Assembly (NCBI RefSeq): GCF_003313505.1
Contig: NZ_QMHO01000003.1
Location: forward strand, 62,001 to 126,000
Direction: 5' to 3'
From: Pedobacter nanyangensis
GTDB taxonomy: Bacteria; Bacteroidota; Bacteroidia; Sphingobacteriales; Sphingobacteriaceae
DNA: 64,000 nucleotides
A program made the position numbers and the translations under genes. Shown one piece after another: positions 23,543 to 33,158 of the stretch. Position 1 is the stretch's first letter. The number at the start of each line of letters is the position of its first letter. The notes beneath the pieces are model-generated. The model saw only the letters and a program-made list of their open reading frames with translations. It was not told the DNA's origin and did no database searches.

Positions 23543-26044
23543 TTATCTTATCTCTGCGTTGGCAGTTTGGGCTAAGTTAGCAATAATCTTTTGCATAATT
23601 GCATCGATCTGCTTATCAGTCAAAGTCTGCTCCTCATCCTGCAAGGTAAAATTTAGGGCATAAGATTTTTTTCCCTCGGGCAATTTATCTCCCTGATAAA
23701 CATCAAACACCTGCACATTTTTAACCAATTTGCGTTCGGCTTTAAAGGCGATGGTTTTTAATTGATCAAAAGTAATGGCCTGATCTACCAATAGCGACAG
23801 ATCTCTTCTTACAGCCGGATATTTTGGCACTTCCTTGTTGATGATCTTGTTTTTCTTTAAAGCATCCAATACAAAGGCCCAATCAAAATCGGCATAGAAA
23901 ATATCTTTGGTTAAACCAGCTTTCTTTTTATCTGCCGTGGTTACGGCACCAAAACTCACCAAGGTTTTATCACCCCTAAAATATTTAAGGCCATAGGCAA
24001 AGTTTTCGTCACTGATTTCGTCTGTTTGGTAGTTGGCCAAACCTAAGCGGTTCACCACAGCGTCTACCGCCGCCTTTAAGTTATAGAAAGTAGCCGGTGT
24101 GGATTGTTGGTTCCATTGCTCGCCCTGTTTGGCGCCGCTTAGCACCAGCAACAATCGTGGACGCTCTACATATGCTTCGTTGATGAGATGGTACGTTTTA
24201 CCGAATTCATAAAACTTGATATCTGCATTTCTACGGTTAACATTATAGGCTACACTTTCCAGGGCCGGCTGCAACAAGCTTTGGCGCATGGCATTTAAGT
24301 CAGAACTCAACGGATTTAAAATCTGTACGGCCTCTGCCTCATTTTTTGAGTTGGCCAAACGAGTGAGCGAATTGCACCAAATTTCGATAAAGCCATTGGC
24401 GGTAAGCATATCGGCCACCAAGTTTTGGATATTTTCCTTGTTGGGCTTCACGGTGTAGGCCAGTGAGGCATTCACTTTTGATGGGATATGGATATTGTTA
24501 TACCCGTAAATACGCAGTACTTCCTCTGTAATGTCGCACTCGCGGGTTACATCAACCTTATAGGCCGGCACTCGCAAATCCAATCCTTCGGCAGTTTCTG
24601 CTGCAATGCCAATTCCCAATGCAGCAATAATTTCCTTGATCTGCGCATTAGGGATGTCCTGCCCTATCAGATCGCTCACATTTTGGTATTTGATAGTTAC
24701 CTCAAATGGCTTGGCTTTTACGGGATATAGATCTGAAATAGCTGATGAGATTTGGCCGCCGGCAATTTCCTTGATCAACAAAGCTGCACGCTTAAGGGCA
24801 AAAACTGTCATTTCTGGATCGGTTCCACGTTCAAAGCGGAAAGAGGCATCGGTTTTTAAGGCATGCCTTTTAGAGGTTTTACGTACCGATACGGCATTGA
24901 AGTAGGCACTTTCTAAAAAGATATTAGTGGTTTGCTCCGTTACACCTGATCCAATTCCGCCAAACACCCCAGCAATACACAAAGGTTTTTCGGCATCGCA
25001 AATCATCAGGTCTTCTGCAGAAAGCTTGCGCTCTACGTTATCTAAAGTGGTGAATGGTGTGCCTTCTGCGCATTTTTTCACGACGATTTTTTTGCCTGCA
25101 ATCTGGTCGGCGTCAAAAGCATGTAAGGGCTGGCCCAGTTCATGCAATACATAATTGGTAGCATCCACAATATTGTTAATTGGACGTAGGCCAATCACTT
25201 TCAGCTTATCTTTTAGCCAATCAGGAGATGGTTTTACGGTTACGCCGCTAATGCTTACGCTGCTATAGCGTGGGCAGGCATCGGCAGCTTCTACCGCTAC
25301 CGCTATATTTAAGTTTTCGTTGTCGGTTTTAAAGGCAGAAACATCGGGCATGATCAATTGATGATCAATTTGCCCGAATAGCTCTTCCGCAGATATTGGC
25401 CTTGCCGCTTGAATTTCAAAATCTCTGTCTACACTACCTTTCATATTACGGATAGTGTAACCGTGATGATTAAACGCTGCCACTAAATCTCTGGCTACAC
25501 CTAAATGAGATGCCGCATCGGCACGATTTGGTGTCAAACCAATTTCAAACAGATAGTCATCGTTTACGTTAAAATATTTTTTGGCTTCAAGCCCCACAGG
25601 TGCGTCTGCCGACAGTACCATAATTCCTGCATGTGAGCCACCCAAACCAATTTCATCTTCGGCACAGATCATGCCTTCGGAAACCTCGCCCCTAATTTTT
25701 GATTTATTGATTTTAAAAGGCTCGCCATCATTTGGGTGTACCGTGGTACCCACAGTAGCCACCACTACTTTTTGTCCGGCGGCTACGTTTGGCGCTCCGC
25801 AAACAATTTGCAACAGCTCTGGCCCGCCAACGTTCACCTTGGTTACACTTAATCTATCGGCATTGGGGTGCTGTATGCGCTCTTCAACATATCCAATTAC
25901 CAAGCCTTCCAGCCCACCTGGAATGGTTTGCACTTTCTCTAGGCTTTCAACCTCTAAGCCTATATTGGTAAGGATCAGAGAAATTTCCTCAGGGGTTTTA
26001 TCAGTTTGTATGAATTGTTTAAGCCAGCTATATGATATTTTCAT
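23543..26044 (-). CDS. pheT: Phenylalanyl-tRNA synthetase beta subunit
   Basis: Beta chain of the alpha2-beta2 enzyme that charges tRNA-Phe. The 833-residue protein has the expected domain order: an N-terminal strand (MKISYSWLKQFIQ), a tRNA-binding OB domain (about 40-150, GLVIGYVEERIQHPNADRLS), the B3/B4 editing domain (about 215-400), the B5 domain (about 410-480), a core catalytic-like domain and the C-terminal FDX-ACB domain (about 740-833, VPKYPAVRRDLSLLVD). A perfect start is at 26044. It is likely the first gene of the pheT / ZapB-like / zapA run, with 120 bp to the next gene. The alpha subunit pheS is not in this window. Confidence 0.95.
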   Translation of the reverse strand: MKISYSWLKQFIQTDKTPEEISLILTNIGLEVESLEKVQTIPGGLEGLVIGYVEERIQHPNADRLSVTKVNVGGPELLQIVCGAPNVAAGQKVVVATVGTTVHPNDGEPFKINKSKIRGEVSEGMICAEDEIGLGGSHAGIMVLSADAPVGLEAKKYFNVNDDYLFEIGLTPNRADAASHLGVARDLVAAFNHHGYTIRNMKGSVDRDFEIQAARPISAEELFGQIDHQLIMPDVSAFKTDNENLNIAVAVEAADACPRYSSVSISGVTVKPSPDWLKDKLKVIGLRPINNIVDATNYVLHELGQPLHAFDADQIAGKKIVVKKCAEGTPFTTLDNVERKLSAEDLMICDAEKPLCIAGVFGGIGSGVTEQTTNIFLESAYFNAVSVRKTSKRHALKTDASFRFERGTDPEMTVFALKRAALLIKEIAGGQISSAISDLYPVKAKPFEVTIKYQNVSDLIGQDIPNAQIKEIIAALGIGIAAETAEGLDLRVPAYKVDVTRECDITEEVLRIYGYNNIHIPSKVNASLAYTVKPNKENIQNLVADMLTANGFIEIWCNSLTRLANSKNEAEAVQILNPLSSDLNAMRQSLLQPALESVAYNVNRRNADIKFYEFGKTYHLINEAYVERPRLLLVLSGAKQGEQWNQQSTPATFYNLKAAVDAVVNRLGLANYQTDEISDENFAYGLKYFRGDKTLVSFGAVTTADKKKAGLTKDIFYADFDWAFVLDALKKNKIINKEVPKYPAVRRDLSLLVDQAITFDQLKTIAFKAERKLVKNVQVFDVYQGDKLPEGKKSYALNFTLQDEEQTLTDKQIDAIMQKIIANLAQTANAEIR

Positions 26045-26268
26045 TTTGGAGTATCAGGTATTTAGTATTGCGTATCCAAACATTGTTGGCATACTCAGGT
26101 CTAAAAAATAAAATGCAAAGATATTATTTATAAAGCTAAAGCCGAAGGAATGGGGACCACGAAGTTCAGCTTTTTTACACTTGCAAAGTTTGGCTTTACG
26201 ATTTAATTTTTTCCAGTCCAGACTTACGAGGCTTTAAGAACTTCGTAGGCCCTGTCCATAAAATTGCC

Positions 26269-27102
26269 TTAAAAAAACAATTTCGCAAAAACGGGCAGGT
26301 GATCTGAAAAATAACGCTGGTCTTTGCTATCTGTGATCACCCCATATTTCTGCACTTTAAAACCTTTGTTGATAAAAATATAATCGATCCTGTCTTTCAG
26401 TGGGCTGTCAAACTTGAAACCGTTGAAAGTGCCATCAGGCCCATAGGGCGGCTCTACGCTCACTTCTTTACTGTCGCTCAAAAATGATTTAATAGTAGCA
26501 ATGGCATCGGTTTGGGGGGTTACGTTTAAATCGCCCGTATAAACCACCGGCAGCTTTGGGGCAATTTCCTGTATTTTTTGCTTGATCAGCTTGGCCGATT
26601 CTATCCTGGCCTGTACGCCTACGTGGTCATAATGGGTATTGAAAACCAAGAATTCCTTTTTGTTGAGTTTATCGTACAAACGCACCCAAGTACAAACCCG
26701 ATTAAACATGGCATCCCAGCCTATGCTCGGAACATTTGGGGTTTGCGACAGCCAAAATATACCGCCGTCTTTTTTAGTAAATCTATTTTTATTGTAGAAA
26801 ATGGGCGAAAACTCGCCTTTACGCAAGCCATCGTCACGACCTGCACCTACGGCCTCAAAATCAGTATTTTCCAGAATAGCATCAAACTGCTCGGCTAAGG
26901 CTTCCTGGGCACAAAGAATATCCACGTCGTGAAATTTCACTAAAGCTTTTACGTGATCTTTTCTTTTGCTCCAGGCATTTACACCATCTTTCTCGGTACT
27001 GTACCTAATATTATAGGTCATTACGTTTAAAGCTTTATCTTTTTGCGCTTTTAACTGCACACTGAACAAGGCCAACAAAAGAACTGCTATAATTTGTTTC
27101 AT
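26269..27102 (-). CDS. Secreted endonuclease/exonuclease/phosphatase-family protein
   Basis: A 277-residue metal-dependent hydrolase of the EEP fold (DNase I, sphingomyelinase, inositol phosphatase). The start is placed at MKQIIAVLLLALFSVQLKAQ (27102), which makes a clean signal peptide; an upstream in-frame ATG at 27120 would add MKFEEK. Motifs: VMTYNIRYST (N), CAQEALAEQF (E), VYTGDLNVTP (D, N), KDRIDYIFIN (D) and FSDHLPVFAKL (D, H). Substrate is unknown; secretion suggests periplasmic or extracellular action. It lies between radC and pheT on the same strand but spaced by 56 bp and 225 bp. Confidence 0.88.
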   Translation of the reverse strand: MKQIIAVLLLALFSVQLKAQKDKALNVMTYNIRYSTEKDGVNAWSKRKDHVKALVKFHDVDILCAQEALAEQFDAILENTDFEAVGAGRDDGLRKGEFSPIFYNKNRFTKKDGGIFWLSQTPNVPSIGWDAMFNRVCTWVRLYDKLNKKEFLVFNTHYDHVGVQARIESAKLIKQKIQEIAPKLPVVYTGDLNVTPQTDAIATIKSFLSDSKEVSVEPPYGPDGTFNGFKFDSPLKDRIDYIFINKGFKVQKYGVITDSKDQRYFSDHLPVFAKLFF

Positions 27103-27178
27103 TTTCTCTTCGAATTTCACGCCAAATGTAAAGAATACAAATTAAGCTTCAATTAATTTTATGCAATTCCCTACCGTT

Positions 27179-27877
27179 TTAAAGGTATCCTTCATCGGCC
27201 AGGCTTATGAAATCATCATTATACACAATAAGATGGTCATAAACCACTATTTCCATCATTTTGCCCAAGGCCATCAAATTTTTGGTAATGGAAATATCGG
27301 AATTACTTGGCTTTAGGTTACCAGAGGGATGGTTGTGCACCAACACTACCGATGCAGCACTATACTCCAAGGCCATTTTAAAAATCATCTTTGGATCAAC
27401 AACGGTGCCTGCCTGTCCACCTCGGCTTAAAAACTGTTTTCCCATGAGCACATTTGCCCTATTGAGCAGCAGGATCCAAAATTCCTCGTGGGGCAAATCG
27501 GCCAAATCAGCTTTGATGATCCGGTGGGCATCCTTTGAAGATTTGATTTTTTGCAGTTCAGCGGGTTGCGCCCCACGTCTTCTTCTGCCCAGTTCCAGTG
27601 CCGCCACTATACTGATCGCTTTTGCTTCGCCAATGCCCTTAAACCTGGAAAGCTCCTTTACTCCCAATTGCGAAAGTTTGTCGAGGTCATTTTGACAGGA
27701 AACCAAAATGCGCTTGCTCAAATCTACTGCGGTTTCGTTTCGGCTGCCCGAGCCTATCAGTATAGCAATCAGCTCGGCATTGGTGAGCTGTCTTCGGCCC
27801 TGCTGCAGTAGTTTTTCGCGTGGCCTATCGGCCTCTGCCCAGGCTTTGATGCCCAGTTTGTTTTCATAGTGATGCAT
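27179..27877 (-). CDS. radC: DNA repair protein RadC, MPN/JAMM domain
   Basis: The 232-residue protein starts at MHHYENKLGIKAWAEADRPR (27877); a longer frame start at 27913 is less likely. An N-terminal helix-hairpin-helix-like part (LSRFKGIGEAKAISIVAALE) is followed by a JAMM metalloprotease-like domain with the motif HNHPSGNLKPSNSD. The original link to UV repair is disputed; the family is now often associated with replication fork or phage defence. I see nothing specific here. It is upstream of an EEP-family gene and downstream of rpsT. Confidence 0.92.
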   Translation of the reverse strand: MHHYENKLGIKAWAEADRPREKLLQQGRRQLTNAELIAILIGSGSRNETAVDLSKRILVSCQNDLDKLSQLGVKELSRFKGIGEAKAISIVAALELGRRRRGAQPAELQKIKSSKDAHRIIKADLADLPHEEFWILLLNRANVLMGKQFLSRGGQAGTVVDPKMIFKMALEYSAASVVLVHNHPSGNLKPSNSDISITKNLMALGKMMEIVVYDHLIVYNDDFISLADEGYL

Positions 27878-27895
27878 AGATAAAAAATTATAGGC

Positions 27896-27932
27896 ATAAA
27901 AAAACGGCATCATCTTGCGATGATACCGTTTC
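27896..27932 (-). terminator. Intrinsic terminator after rpsT
   Basis: AAACGGTATCATC pairs with GATGATGCCGTTT (one wobble) around a four-base loop, followed by seven T residues on the minus strand. Confidence 0.85.
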
Positions 27933-27953
27933 TAATATCGTTTAAAAAAGCGA

Positions 27954-28208
27954 TTATTTCAAGTTGTTAACAAACTTGGTCAATTTTGCTTTATTGTTCG
28001 AAGCTTTGTTTTTGTGGATTACGTTCTTTTTAGCTAAACGATCTAACATTGAAATTACTTTAGGAAGTAACTCTAACCCTGTTTTTTTATCTTCAGCAGC
28101 ACGCAATCTTTTGATAAAAGTACGTGTAGTTTTAGCCTGATATCTGTTACGTAAACGTTTTGCAGCGTTTGCTCTAATTCTTTTTAATGCCGATTTATGA
28201 TTTGCCAT
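27954..28208 (-). CDS. rpsT: 30S ribosomal protein bS20
   Basis: An 84-residue basic protein of the bS20 family: MANHKSALKRIRANAAKRLR at the N-terminus, then a three-helix bundle and the ending NKAKLTKFVNNLK. It binds 16S rRNA early in assembly. A textbook promoter lies 43 bp upstream and a strong terminator follows. Confidence 0.96.
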   Translation of the reverse strand: MANHKSALKRIRANAAKRLRNRYQAKTTRTFIKRLRAAEDKKTGLELLPKVISMLDRLAKKNVIHKNKASNNKAKLTKFVNNLK

Positions 28209-28250
28209 TGTTTAGCCTTTTATTTCTTCTCTGTTTTTATTTTCGGACTG

Positions 28251-28281
28251 CAAATATAGAAGTATTATTCTTAAATACAAA
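28251..28281 (-). promoter_or_regulatory. Promoter of rpsT
   Basis: On the minus strand TTTG (28281-28278), a 19-nt spacer and TATATTTG (28258-28251) match the Bacteroidota consensus exactly. The predicted start is about 36 nt before the rpsT ATG. Confidence 0.75.
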
Positions 28282-28442
28282 AGGGTTTTAAAAAAATATT
28301 TTCACCTGCCATTTCCGAAAAGAAGCAATTGGGCTTTAAACTTTTGCGGCCTTTGGCCGTTTTGAGATTAAATGCAGTTTTTTGGCACAAAATTAGTGCA
28401 AAAAGCCTCAAAGTATTATTTTTGAAAAAAACATTGAATTTA

Positions 28443-29021
28443 GTGAAGAAACGTATCGCCATTTTTGCTTCAGGATCAGGATCAAATGCTCAAAAAATTA
28501 TGGAGCATTTTAAACGTAGTACAGAGGCAGAAGTTGCCCTTGTTTTAACCAACAATCCTGAATCGTACGTATTACAACGAGCTGACAGTTTTGAAATACC
28601 CTCACACATTTTTGACCGGAACGAGTTTTACCATACCGATGATGTGGTTGACTTGCTGAAGAACCTAGAGGTTGACTTGATTGTGCTTGCTGGATTTTTA
28701 TGGCTCATCCCCCAAAACCTACTGAAGGAATATCCCGGAAGGATCATCAACATTCACCCTGCACTGTTACCAAAATTTGGCGGCAAAGGCATGTACGGAG
28801 ATCGCGTTCACCAGGCAGTAATGGACGCCAAAGAAACTGAAGGTGGAATTACCATCCACTACGTAAACGAGCACTATGATGAGGGCGAATTTATTTATCA
28901 GGCCAAATATCGTATTGAAAAGGACGACAACATAGAGATGATCAAGTTCAAAGGCCAGCAATTGGAACACCTCCACTATCCTCGTATTGTAGAAACACTG
29001 ATCAAGAAAATCAAAAAATAG
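28443..29021 (+). CDS. purN: Phosphoribosylglycinamide formyltransferase
   Basis: Third step of de novo purine synthesis: it transfers a formyl group from 10-formyl-THF to GAR. I start at a GTG (28443, VKKRIAIFASGSGSN), which gives the normal length of 192 residues; the 38 codons upstream in frame look non-coding. Landmarks: GSGSNAQKI (phosphate binding), NIHPALLPKFGGKGMYGDRV (catalytic N, H and the Gly-rich loop) and ITIHYVNEHYDEGEFIYQ with the conserved Asp. It lies 147 bp upstream of purH. Confidence 0.92.
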   Translation: MKKRIAIFASGSGSNAQKIMEHFKRSTEAEVALVLTNNPESYVLQRADSFEIPSHIFDRNEFYHTDDVVDLLKNLEVDLIVLAGFLWLIPQNLLKEYPGRIINIHPALLPKFGGKGMYGDRVHQAVMDAKETEGGITIHYVNEHYDEGEFIYQAKYRIEKDDNIEMIKFKGQQLEHLHYPRIVETLIKKIKK

Positions 29022-29113
29022 GAACCAATAGCTAATGGATAACGGTTCGTAATTGGGCACTTGCTGACTTGCCAACTTACGAGCTTTCCTTTTTATTTAT
29101 TTATCCTAATGGC

Positions 29114-29145
29114 GTTGTAAAATCATGATGGTTTTCATACCTTTG
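29114..29145 (+). promoter_or_regulatory. Promoter of purH
   Basis: GTTGT (29114-29118), a 19-nt spacer and TACCTTTG (29138-29145) fit the consensus. The start would lie about 17 nt before the ATG at 29169. Confidence 0.65.
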
Positions 29146-29168
29146 CGGCTCAAAACAATACCCTCAAA

Positions 29169-30695
29169 ATGAGCCAATCAGTAAAGATCAAAAATGCCTT
29201 AATTTCAGTTTATTACAAAGATGGTTTAGCGCCATTAGTGGAGTACCTAGGCAAACAAGGTGTAACCTTATTTTCTACCGGTGGAACCGAACAATTTATT
29301 AAAGATTTGGGACTGCCAGTAACTGCCGTTGAAGATTTAACCGGATACCCTTCTATTTTGGGCGGCCGTGTAAAAACTTTGCACCCAAAAGTATTTGGTG
29401 GCATTTTAAATCGCAGGAACCTTGCAGGCGACCAGGAACAAATTTCACAATACGAAATTCCTGAAATTGATTTAGTGATTGTAGATCTTTATCCTTTTGA
29501 GGAAACCGTAAAAAATGGCGGTACCGATGAAGAAATTATTGAGAAGATTGATATTGGCGGCATTTCTTTAATTAGAGCGGCCGCTAAGAACTTTAACGAC
29601 GTGGTGATTATTGCCTCGAAAGATGATTACGCCACCTTGTTAACCCAGTTAGAGGAGCAAGATGGTGCTACTACCTTGGCACAACGTAAATCTTTTGCTA
29701 AAAAGGCTTTCCACACCTCTTCGCATTACGACACAGCGATTTTCAACTATTTTAATAACGAAGAGCCTTTAAGTGTATTTAAACAAAGCATTGCTAGCGC
29801 ACAAACTTTGCGTTATGGTGAAAACCCGCATCAGGCTGGCGTTTTTTACGGCGACCTGAATGAGATGTTCACCAAACTTAACGGTAAAGAACTAAGCTAC
29901 AACAACTTGGTTGACGTTGATGCGGCAGTGAGCTTAATTGATGAATTTGAGGAGCCTACTTTTGCCATCCTGAAACATACTAATGCTTGTGGCGTGGCTT
30001 CGAGAAGCAATATTAAACAGGCTTGGGTTGACGCCTTAGCTTGTGACCCTGTTTCGGCTTTTGGTGGGGTTTTAATTGCCAACAGGGAAATTGATTTGGC
30101 TACCGCCGAGGAAATCAACAACTTATTTTTTGAGGTATTGATTGCACCTAGCTACGAACAAGCGGCCGTTGACTTGTTTAAGACTAAGAAAAACCGCGTG
30201 ATTTTGAAACGCAATTACGTAGAACTGAACAAAAAACAATTCAAAACCTTATTGAACGGTGTAATTGAGCAAGACAAAGATTTGATTATTGAAGGTCCTG
30301 AGCAAATGACTACCGTAACTGAAAAAGCTCCAACTGCACAGGAGTTAAAAGATTTATATTTCGCTAATAAAATTGTGAAGCACACCAAATCGAACACCAT
30401 TGTTTTGGTTAAGGATGATGTTTTAATAGCTAGCGGTGTGGGGCAAACTTCTAGGGTTGATGCTTTGAGACAGGCTATTGAAAAAGCTGCCTCTTTTGGC
30501 TTTAGCGTTAAAGGCGCCGCAATGGCTTCTGATGCTTTTTTCCCTTTCCCTGATTGTGTGGAGATTGCCGCTGATGCTGGCATTGTGGCAGTTTTGCAGC
30601 CTGGAGGCTCTATTAAAGATGCTGATTCTGTAGCGAAAGCCAATGAAAAGGGCATTGCTATGGTAACCACCGGTGTGAGACATTTTAAACACTAA
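29169..30695 (+). CDS. purH: Bifunctional AICAR transformylase / IMP cyclohydrolase
   Basis: Last two steps of IMP synthesis in one 508-residue protein. The N-terminal MGS-like domain (about 1-195) does the cyclohydrolase step, with VTLFSTGGTEQFI and GRVKTLHPKVFGGIL. The C-terminal domain (about 200-508) does the transformylase step, with LRYGENPHQAGVF, FAILKHTNACGVA and DAFFPFPDCVEIAADAG. Order and length are normal. It has its own promoter and lies just after purN. Confidence 0.96.
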   Translation: MSQSVKIKNALISVYYKDGLAPLVEYLGKQGVTLFSTGGTEQFIKDLGLPVTAVEDLTGYPSILGGRVKTLHPKVFGGILNRRNLAGDQEQISQYEIPEIDLVIVDLYPFEETVKNGGTDEEIIEKIDIGGISLIRAAAKNFNDVVIIASKDDYATLLTQLEEQDGATTLAQRKSFAKKAFHTSSHYDTAIFNYFNNEEPLSVFKQSIASAQTLRYGENPHQAGVFYGDLNEMFTKLNGKELSYNNLVDVDAAVSLIDEFEEPTFAILKHTNACGVASRSNIKQAWVDALACDPVSAFGGVLIANREIDLATAEEINNLFFEVLIAPSYEQAAVDLFKTKKNRVILKRNYVELNKKQFKTLLNGVIEQDKDLIIEGPEQMTTVTEKAPTAQELKDLYFANKIVKHTKSNTIVLVKDDVLIASGVGQTSRVDALRQAIEKAASFGFSVKGAAMASDAFFPFPDCVEIAADAGIVAVLQPGGSIKDADSVAKANEKGIAMVTTGVRHFKH

Positions 30696-30734
30696 TTAGT
30701 GGCTAGGGATTAGGATTTGGGAATTAGTCTGGGA

Positions 30735-30845
30735 TTAAGGAACAAGGAACAAGGAACAAGGAACAAAGAACAAGGAACAAGGAACAAGGAACAAGGAGCA
30801 AGGAACAAGGAACAAGGAACAAGGAACAAAGAACAAGGAGCAAAG
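30735..30845. repeat. GGAACAA heptamer tandem repeat
   Basis: About 15 tandem copies of GGAACAA (variants AGAACAA, GGAGCAA). A second stretch with the same heptamer on both strands is at 36891-36968 and a degenerate one at 63468-63525, so this simple repeat has spread in intergenic DNA. Confidence 0.85.
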
Positions 30846-30913
30846 ACGAGCTGCCTTTAAATAAATGCTTTTCGCTCCCTTTTGGGAAAGATGCCGACAG
30901 GCGGAGAGAGCTT

Positions 30914-30975
30914 AATCTTCCGGTCATTGCGAGGAGGTACGACGAAGCAATCTTAAGGCGATTTGTGGTCGTGAT
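30914..30975. repeat. Dispersed CATTGCGAGG-type repeat, copy 3
   Basis: GTCATTGCGAGGAGGTACGA, then CGAAGCAATCTTAAGGCGATTTGTGG. It matches the reverse complement of 20866-20916 over most of its length. Confidence 0.65.
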
Positions 30976-31032
30976 CTTTAGCAAAGGCAAAGGTTAACTA
31001 AACCCGATTGGAGTGAAAATATTTTTGCGGAC

Positions 31033-31064
31033 AAACCCTACAGGTTTTAAACCTGTAGGGTTTT
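31033..31064. repeat. Palindrome AAACCCTACAGG / CCTGTAGGGTTT
   Basis: A near-perfect 12-bp stem with a small TTTTAAA loop between purH and mreB. It could terminate in both directions; on the plus strand it ends in TTTT. The spacer 30696-31218 otherwise holds only the repeats listed here. Confidence 0.6.
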
Positions 31065-31218
31065 GCAAAATATTGTAACGTAAAGCGGGACTGCCTTTAA
31101 AAAGCAGTACAAGTTTTGATTTTCAACAGAAAAAAGAAACTTAATATAATATTTTGCCTAATTTTACATTTAGGATATTAGACATATTTGTTAATACATA
31201 CAGTAACATACCTCATAC

Positions 31219-32241
31219 ATGGGATTATTTAATTGGTTTACGCAGGAAGTTGCCATTGACCTTGGCACCGCGAATACCCTTATTATACATAACGATAAAG
31301 TAGTAGTTGACGAGCCATCGATTGTGGCTTTTGACAGACAAACCAATAAAATTATCGCCATTGGCCGCCAGGCGATGCAGATGGAAGGTAAAACCCACGA
31401 CAATATTAGAACCGTAAGGCCTTTGAAGGATGGTGTAATTGCAGATTTTAATGCTGCTGAGGCCATGATTAAAGGAATGATCCGTATGCTGAACGGTGGT
31501 AAAGGATGGATGTTCCCTTCGTTAAGAATGGTGATCTGCATTCCTTCGGGCATTACCGAGGTGGAGAAACGTGCGGTTAGAGATAGTGCCGAGATTGCGG
31601 GAGCTAAAGAGGTTTACTTGATCCATGAACCAATGGCGGCGGCTGTGGGTATCGGTATCGATGTGGAAGAGCCGATGGGCAACATGATTATTGATATTGG
31701 TGGTGGTACTACCGAAATTGCGGTAATTGCCTTGTCGGGTATTGTTTGCGACCAGTCTATCCGTGTGGCGGGAGACAACTTCGATTCGGATATTGTGAAC
31801 TATATTCGTCGTCAGCATAACATTATGATTGGTGACCGTACGGCCGAGAAAATTAAAATTGAGGTAGGTGCAGCATTGCCTGAATTGAGCGACCCCCCTG
31901 CTGATTTTGCCGTTCAAGGCCGTGATTTGATGACTGGTGTACCTAAACAGATTACGGTTTCGTACACTGAAATTGCACACTGTTTGGACAAATCCATCTC
32001 GAAAATTGAAGAGGCGATTTTGAAGGCGCTGGAGATTACCCCTCCCGAGCTTTCGGCCGATATTTACCAGACGGGTATTTACCTTACCGGTGGTGGTGCG
32101 TTGTTACGCGGTTTAGATAAGCGTGTAGCTGCCAAAACCAAATTGCCTGTACACGTTGCCGAAGATCCGTTGCGTGCAGTAGTACGTGGTACTGGCATTG
32201 CGCTGAAAAACATTGGTAATTTTAAATTTTTAATGCAATAA
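31219..32241 (+). CDS. mreB: Rod-shape protein MreB
   Basis: Actin-like filament protein that organises lateral wall synthesis. The 340-residue protein has the phosphate-1 motif VAIDLGTANTLI, connect-1, the phosphate-2 motif IIDIGGGTTEIA and the adenosine motif YLTGGGALLRGL. First gene of the mreBCD-pbp2-rodA cluster; a 20-bp inverted repeat lies between it and mreC. Confidence 0.97.
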   Translation: MGLFNWFTQEVAIDLGTANTLIIHNDKVVVDEPSIVAFDRQTNKIIAIGRQAMQMEGKTHDNIRTVRPLKDGVIADFNAAEAMIKGMIRMLNGGKGWMFPSLRMVICIPSGITEVEKRAVRDSAEIAGAKEVYLIHEPMAAAVGIGIDVEEPMGNMIIDIGGGTTEIAVIALSGIVCDQSIRVAGDNFDSDIVNYIRRQHNIMIGDRTAEKIKIEVGAALPELSDPPADFAVQGRDLMTGVPKQITVSYTEIAHCLDKSISKIEEAILKALEITPPELSADIYQTGIYLTGGGALLRGLDKRVAAKTKLPVHVAEDPLRAVVRGTGIALKNIGNFKFLMQ

Positions 32242-32249
32242 ATCAAGTT

Positions 32250-32308
32250 ATAGGTTGTAAGTTATAAGAGTTTTACGTCTTGTAACTTACAACCTATAAC
32301 TTATAACT
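32250..32308 (+). repeat. Large inverted repeat between mreB and mreC
   Basis: AAGTTATAGGTTGTAAGTTA and its near-perfect reverse complement ending at about 32306 form a stem of roughly 21 bp with a 12-nt loop. It lacks a T-run. The sequence resembles short stretches at about 6805-6835, 23435-23455 and 50780-50820. Confidence 0.7.
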
Positions 32309-32318
32309 CAATACCTAA

Positions 32319-33158
32319 ATGCGTAACCTTTGGATTTTTCTTAGCAGATATAACGCATTTTTCTTCTTTATTATCTTTTTTACCGCTGGAATTATCCTAA
32401 CCATTAGGAACAATGTATATCAGCGCAGCGTTACCTTTGGCTCTACCAATGAAATTGTTGGTACGGCCTATAAAAGGCTAAACGTTATCAAGCGCTATTT
32501 GAACCTGGTGCAGGTAAACGATAGCTTGGCGGCGGAAAATGCGGCTTTAAAAACGCAATTGTTTGCTATCTCAAGTATTGACAGTACGCAGGTCACCAAA
32601 GTAAAGGACACCATTTATCGTCAACAATACACCTTAATCGCGGCTAAAGTATTTAAAAATTCCGTAACGCTAACCAATAATATTCTTACCATCAACAAAG
32701 GCGCTAAAGATGGTATTGCAAAGGATATGGCGGTTATTTCTCCAGGTAAGGGCGTAGTAGGCTTTGTTCAAAATATCTCTGAAAACTTTGCCACTATCCG
32801 TCCGTTGCTCAATCAGGAAACAGCAATCAGCGTAGTGCTCAAAAAAGACAATGCTTTTGGTAGTTTGGTTTGGGGCGACAATAATTTCGATTATCGAAAA
32901 GCCTATGTCAAAGAAATTCCCAACCATTACAAGGTGAAGATTGGAGATACCATTATCACTTCAGGTTCTGGGGGTTTCCCTAGGGGAATTGAGGTGGGCA
33001 GAGTGACCAACACCAACGTGAGTACGGGTGATAGCTTTATGACATTGGAAATAACGCTATTTAATAATTTTAGTACGTTACAATTTGTTTACGTGGTTAA
33101 GGATAAATTTGCAGAGGAAGTAAAATCTTTGCAGCCAGAAATTAAAAATGAACAGTAG
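32319..33158 (+). CDS. mreC: Rod-shape protein MreC
   Basis: Periplasmic scaffold linking MreB to the wall-synthesis machinery. The 279-residue protein has an N-terminal membrane anchor (AFFFFIIFFTAGIILTI), a coiled coil (KRYLNLVQVNDSLAAENAAL) and the C-terminal beta domain with KDGIAKDMAVISPGKGVVGF and TSGSGGFPRGIEVGRV. It overlaps mreD by 11 bp. Confidence 0.93.
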   Translation: MRNLWIFLSRYNAFFFFIIFFTAGIILTIRNNVYQRSVTFGSTNEIVGTAYKRLNVIKRYLNLVQVNDSLAAENAALKTQLFAISSIDSTQVTKVKDTIYRQQYTLIAAKVFKNSVTLTNNILTINKGAKDGIAKDMAVISPGKGVVGFVQNISENFATIRPLLNQETAISVVLKKDNAFGSLVWGDNNFDYRKAYVKEIPNHYKVKIGDTIITSGSGGFPRGIEVGRVTNTNVSTGDSFMTLEITLFNNFSTLQFVYVVKDKFAEEVKSLQPEIKNEQ

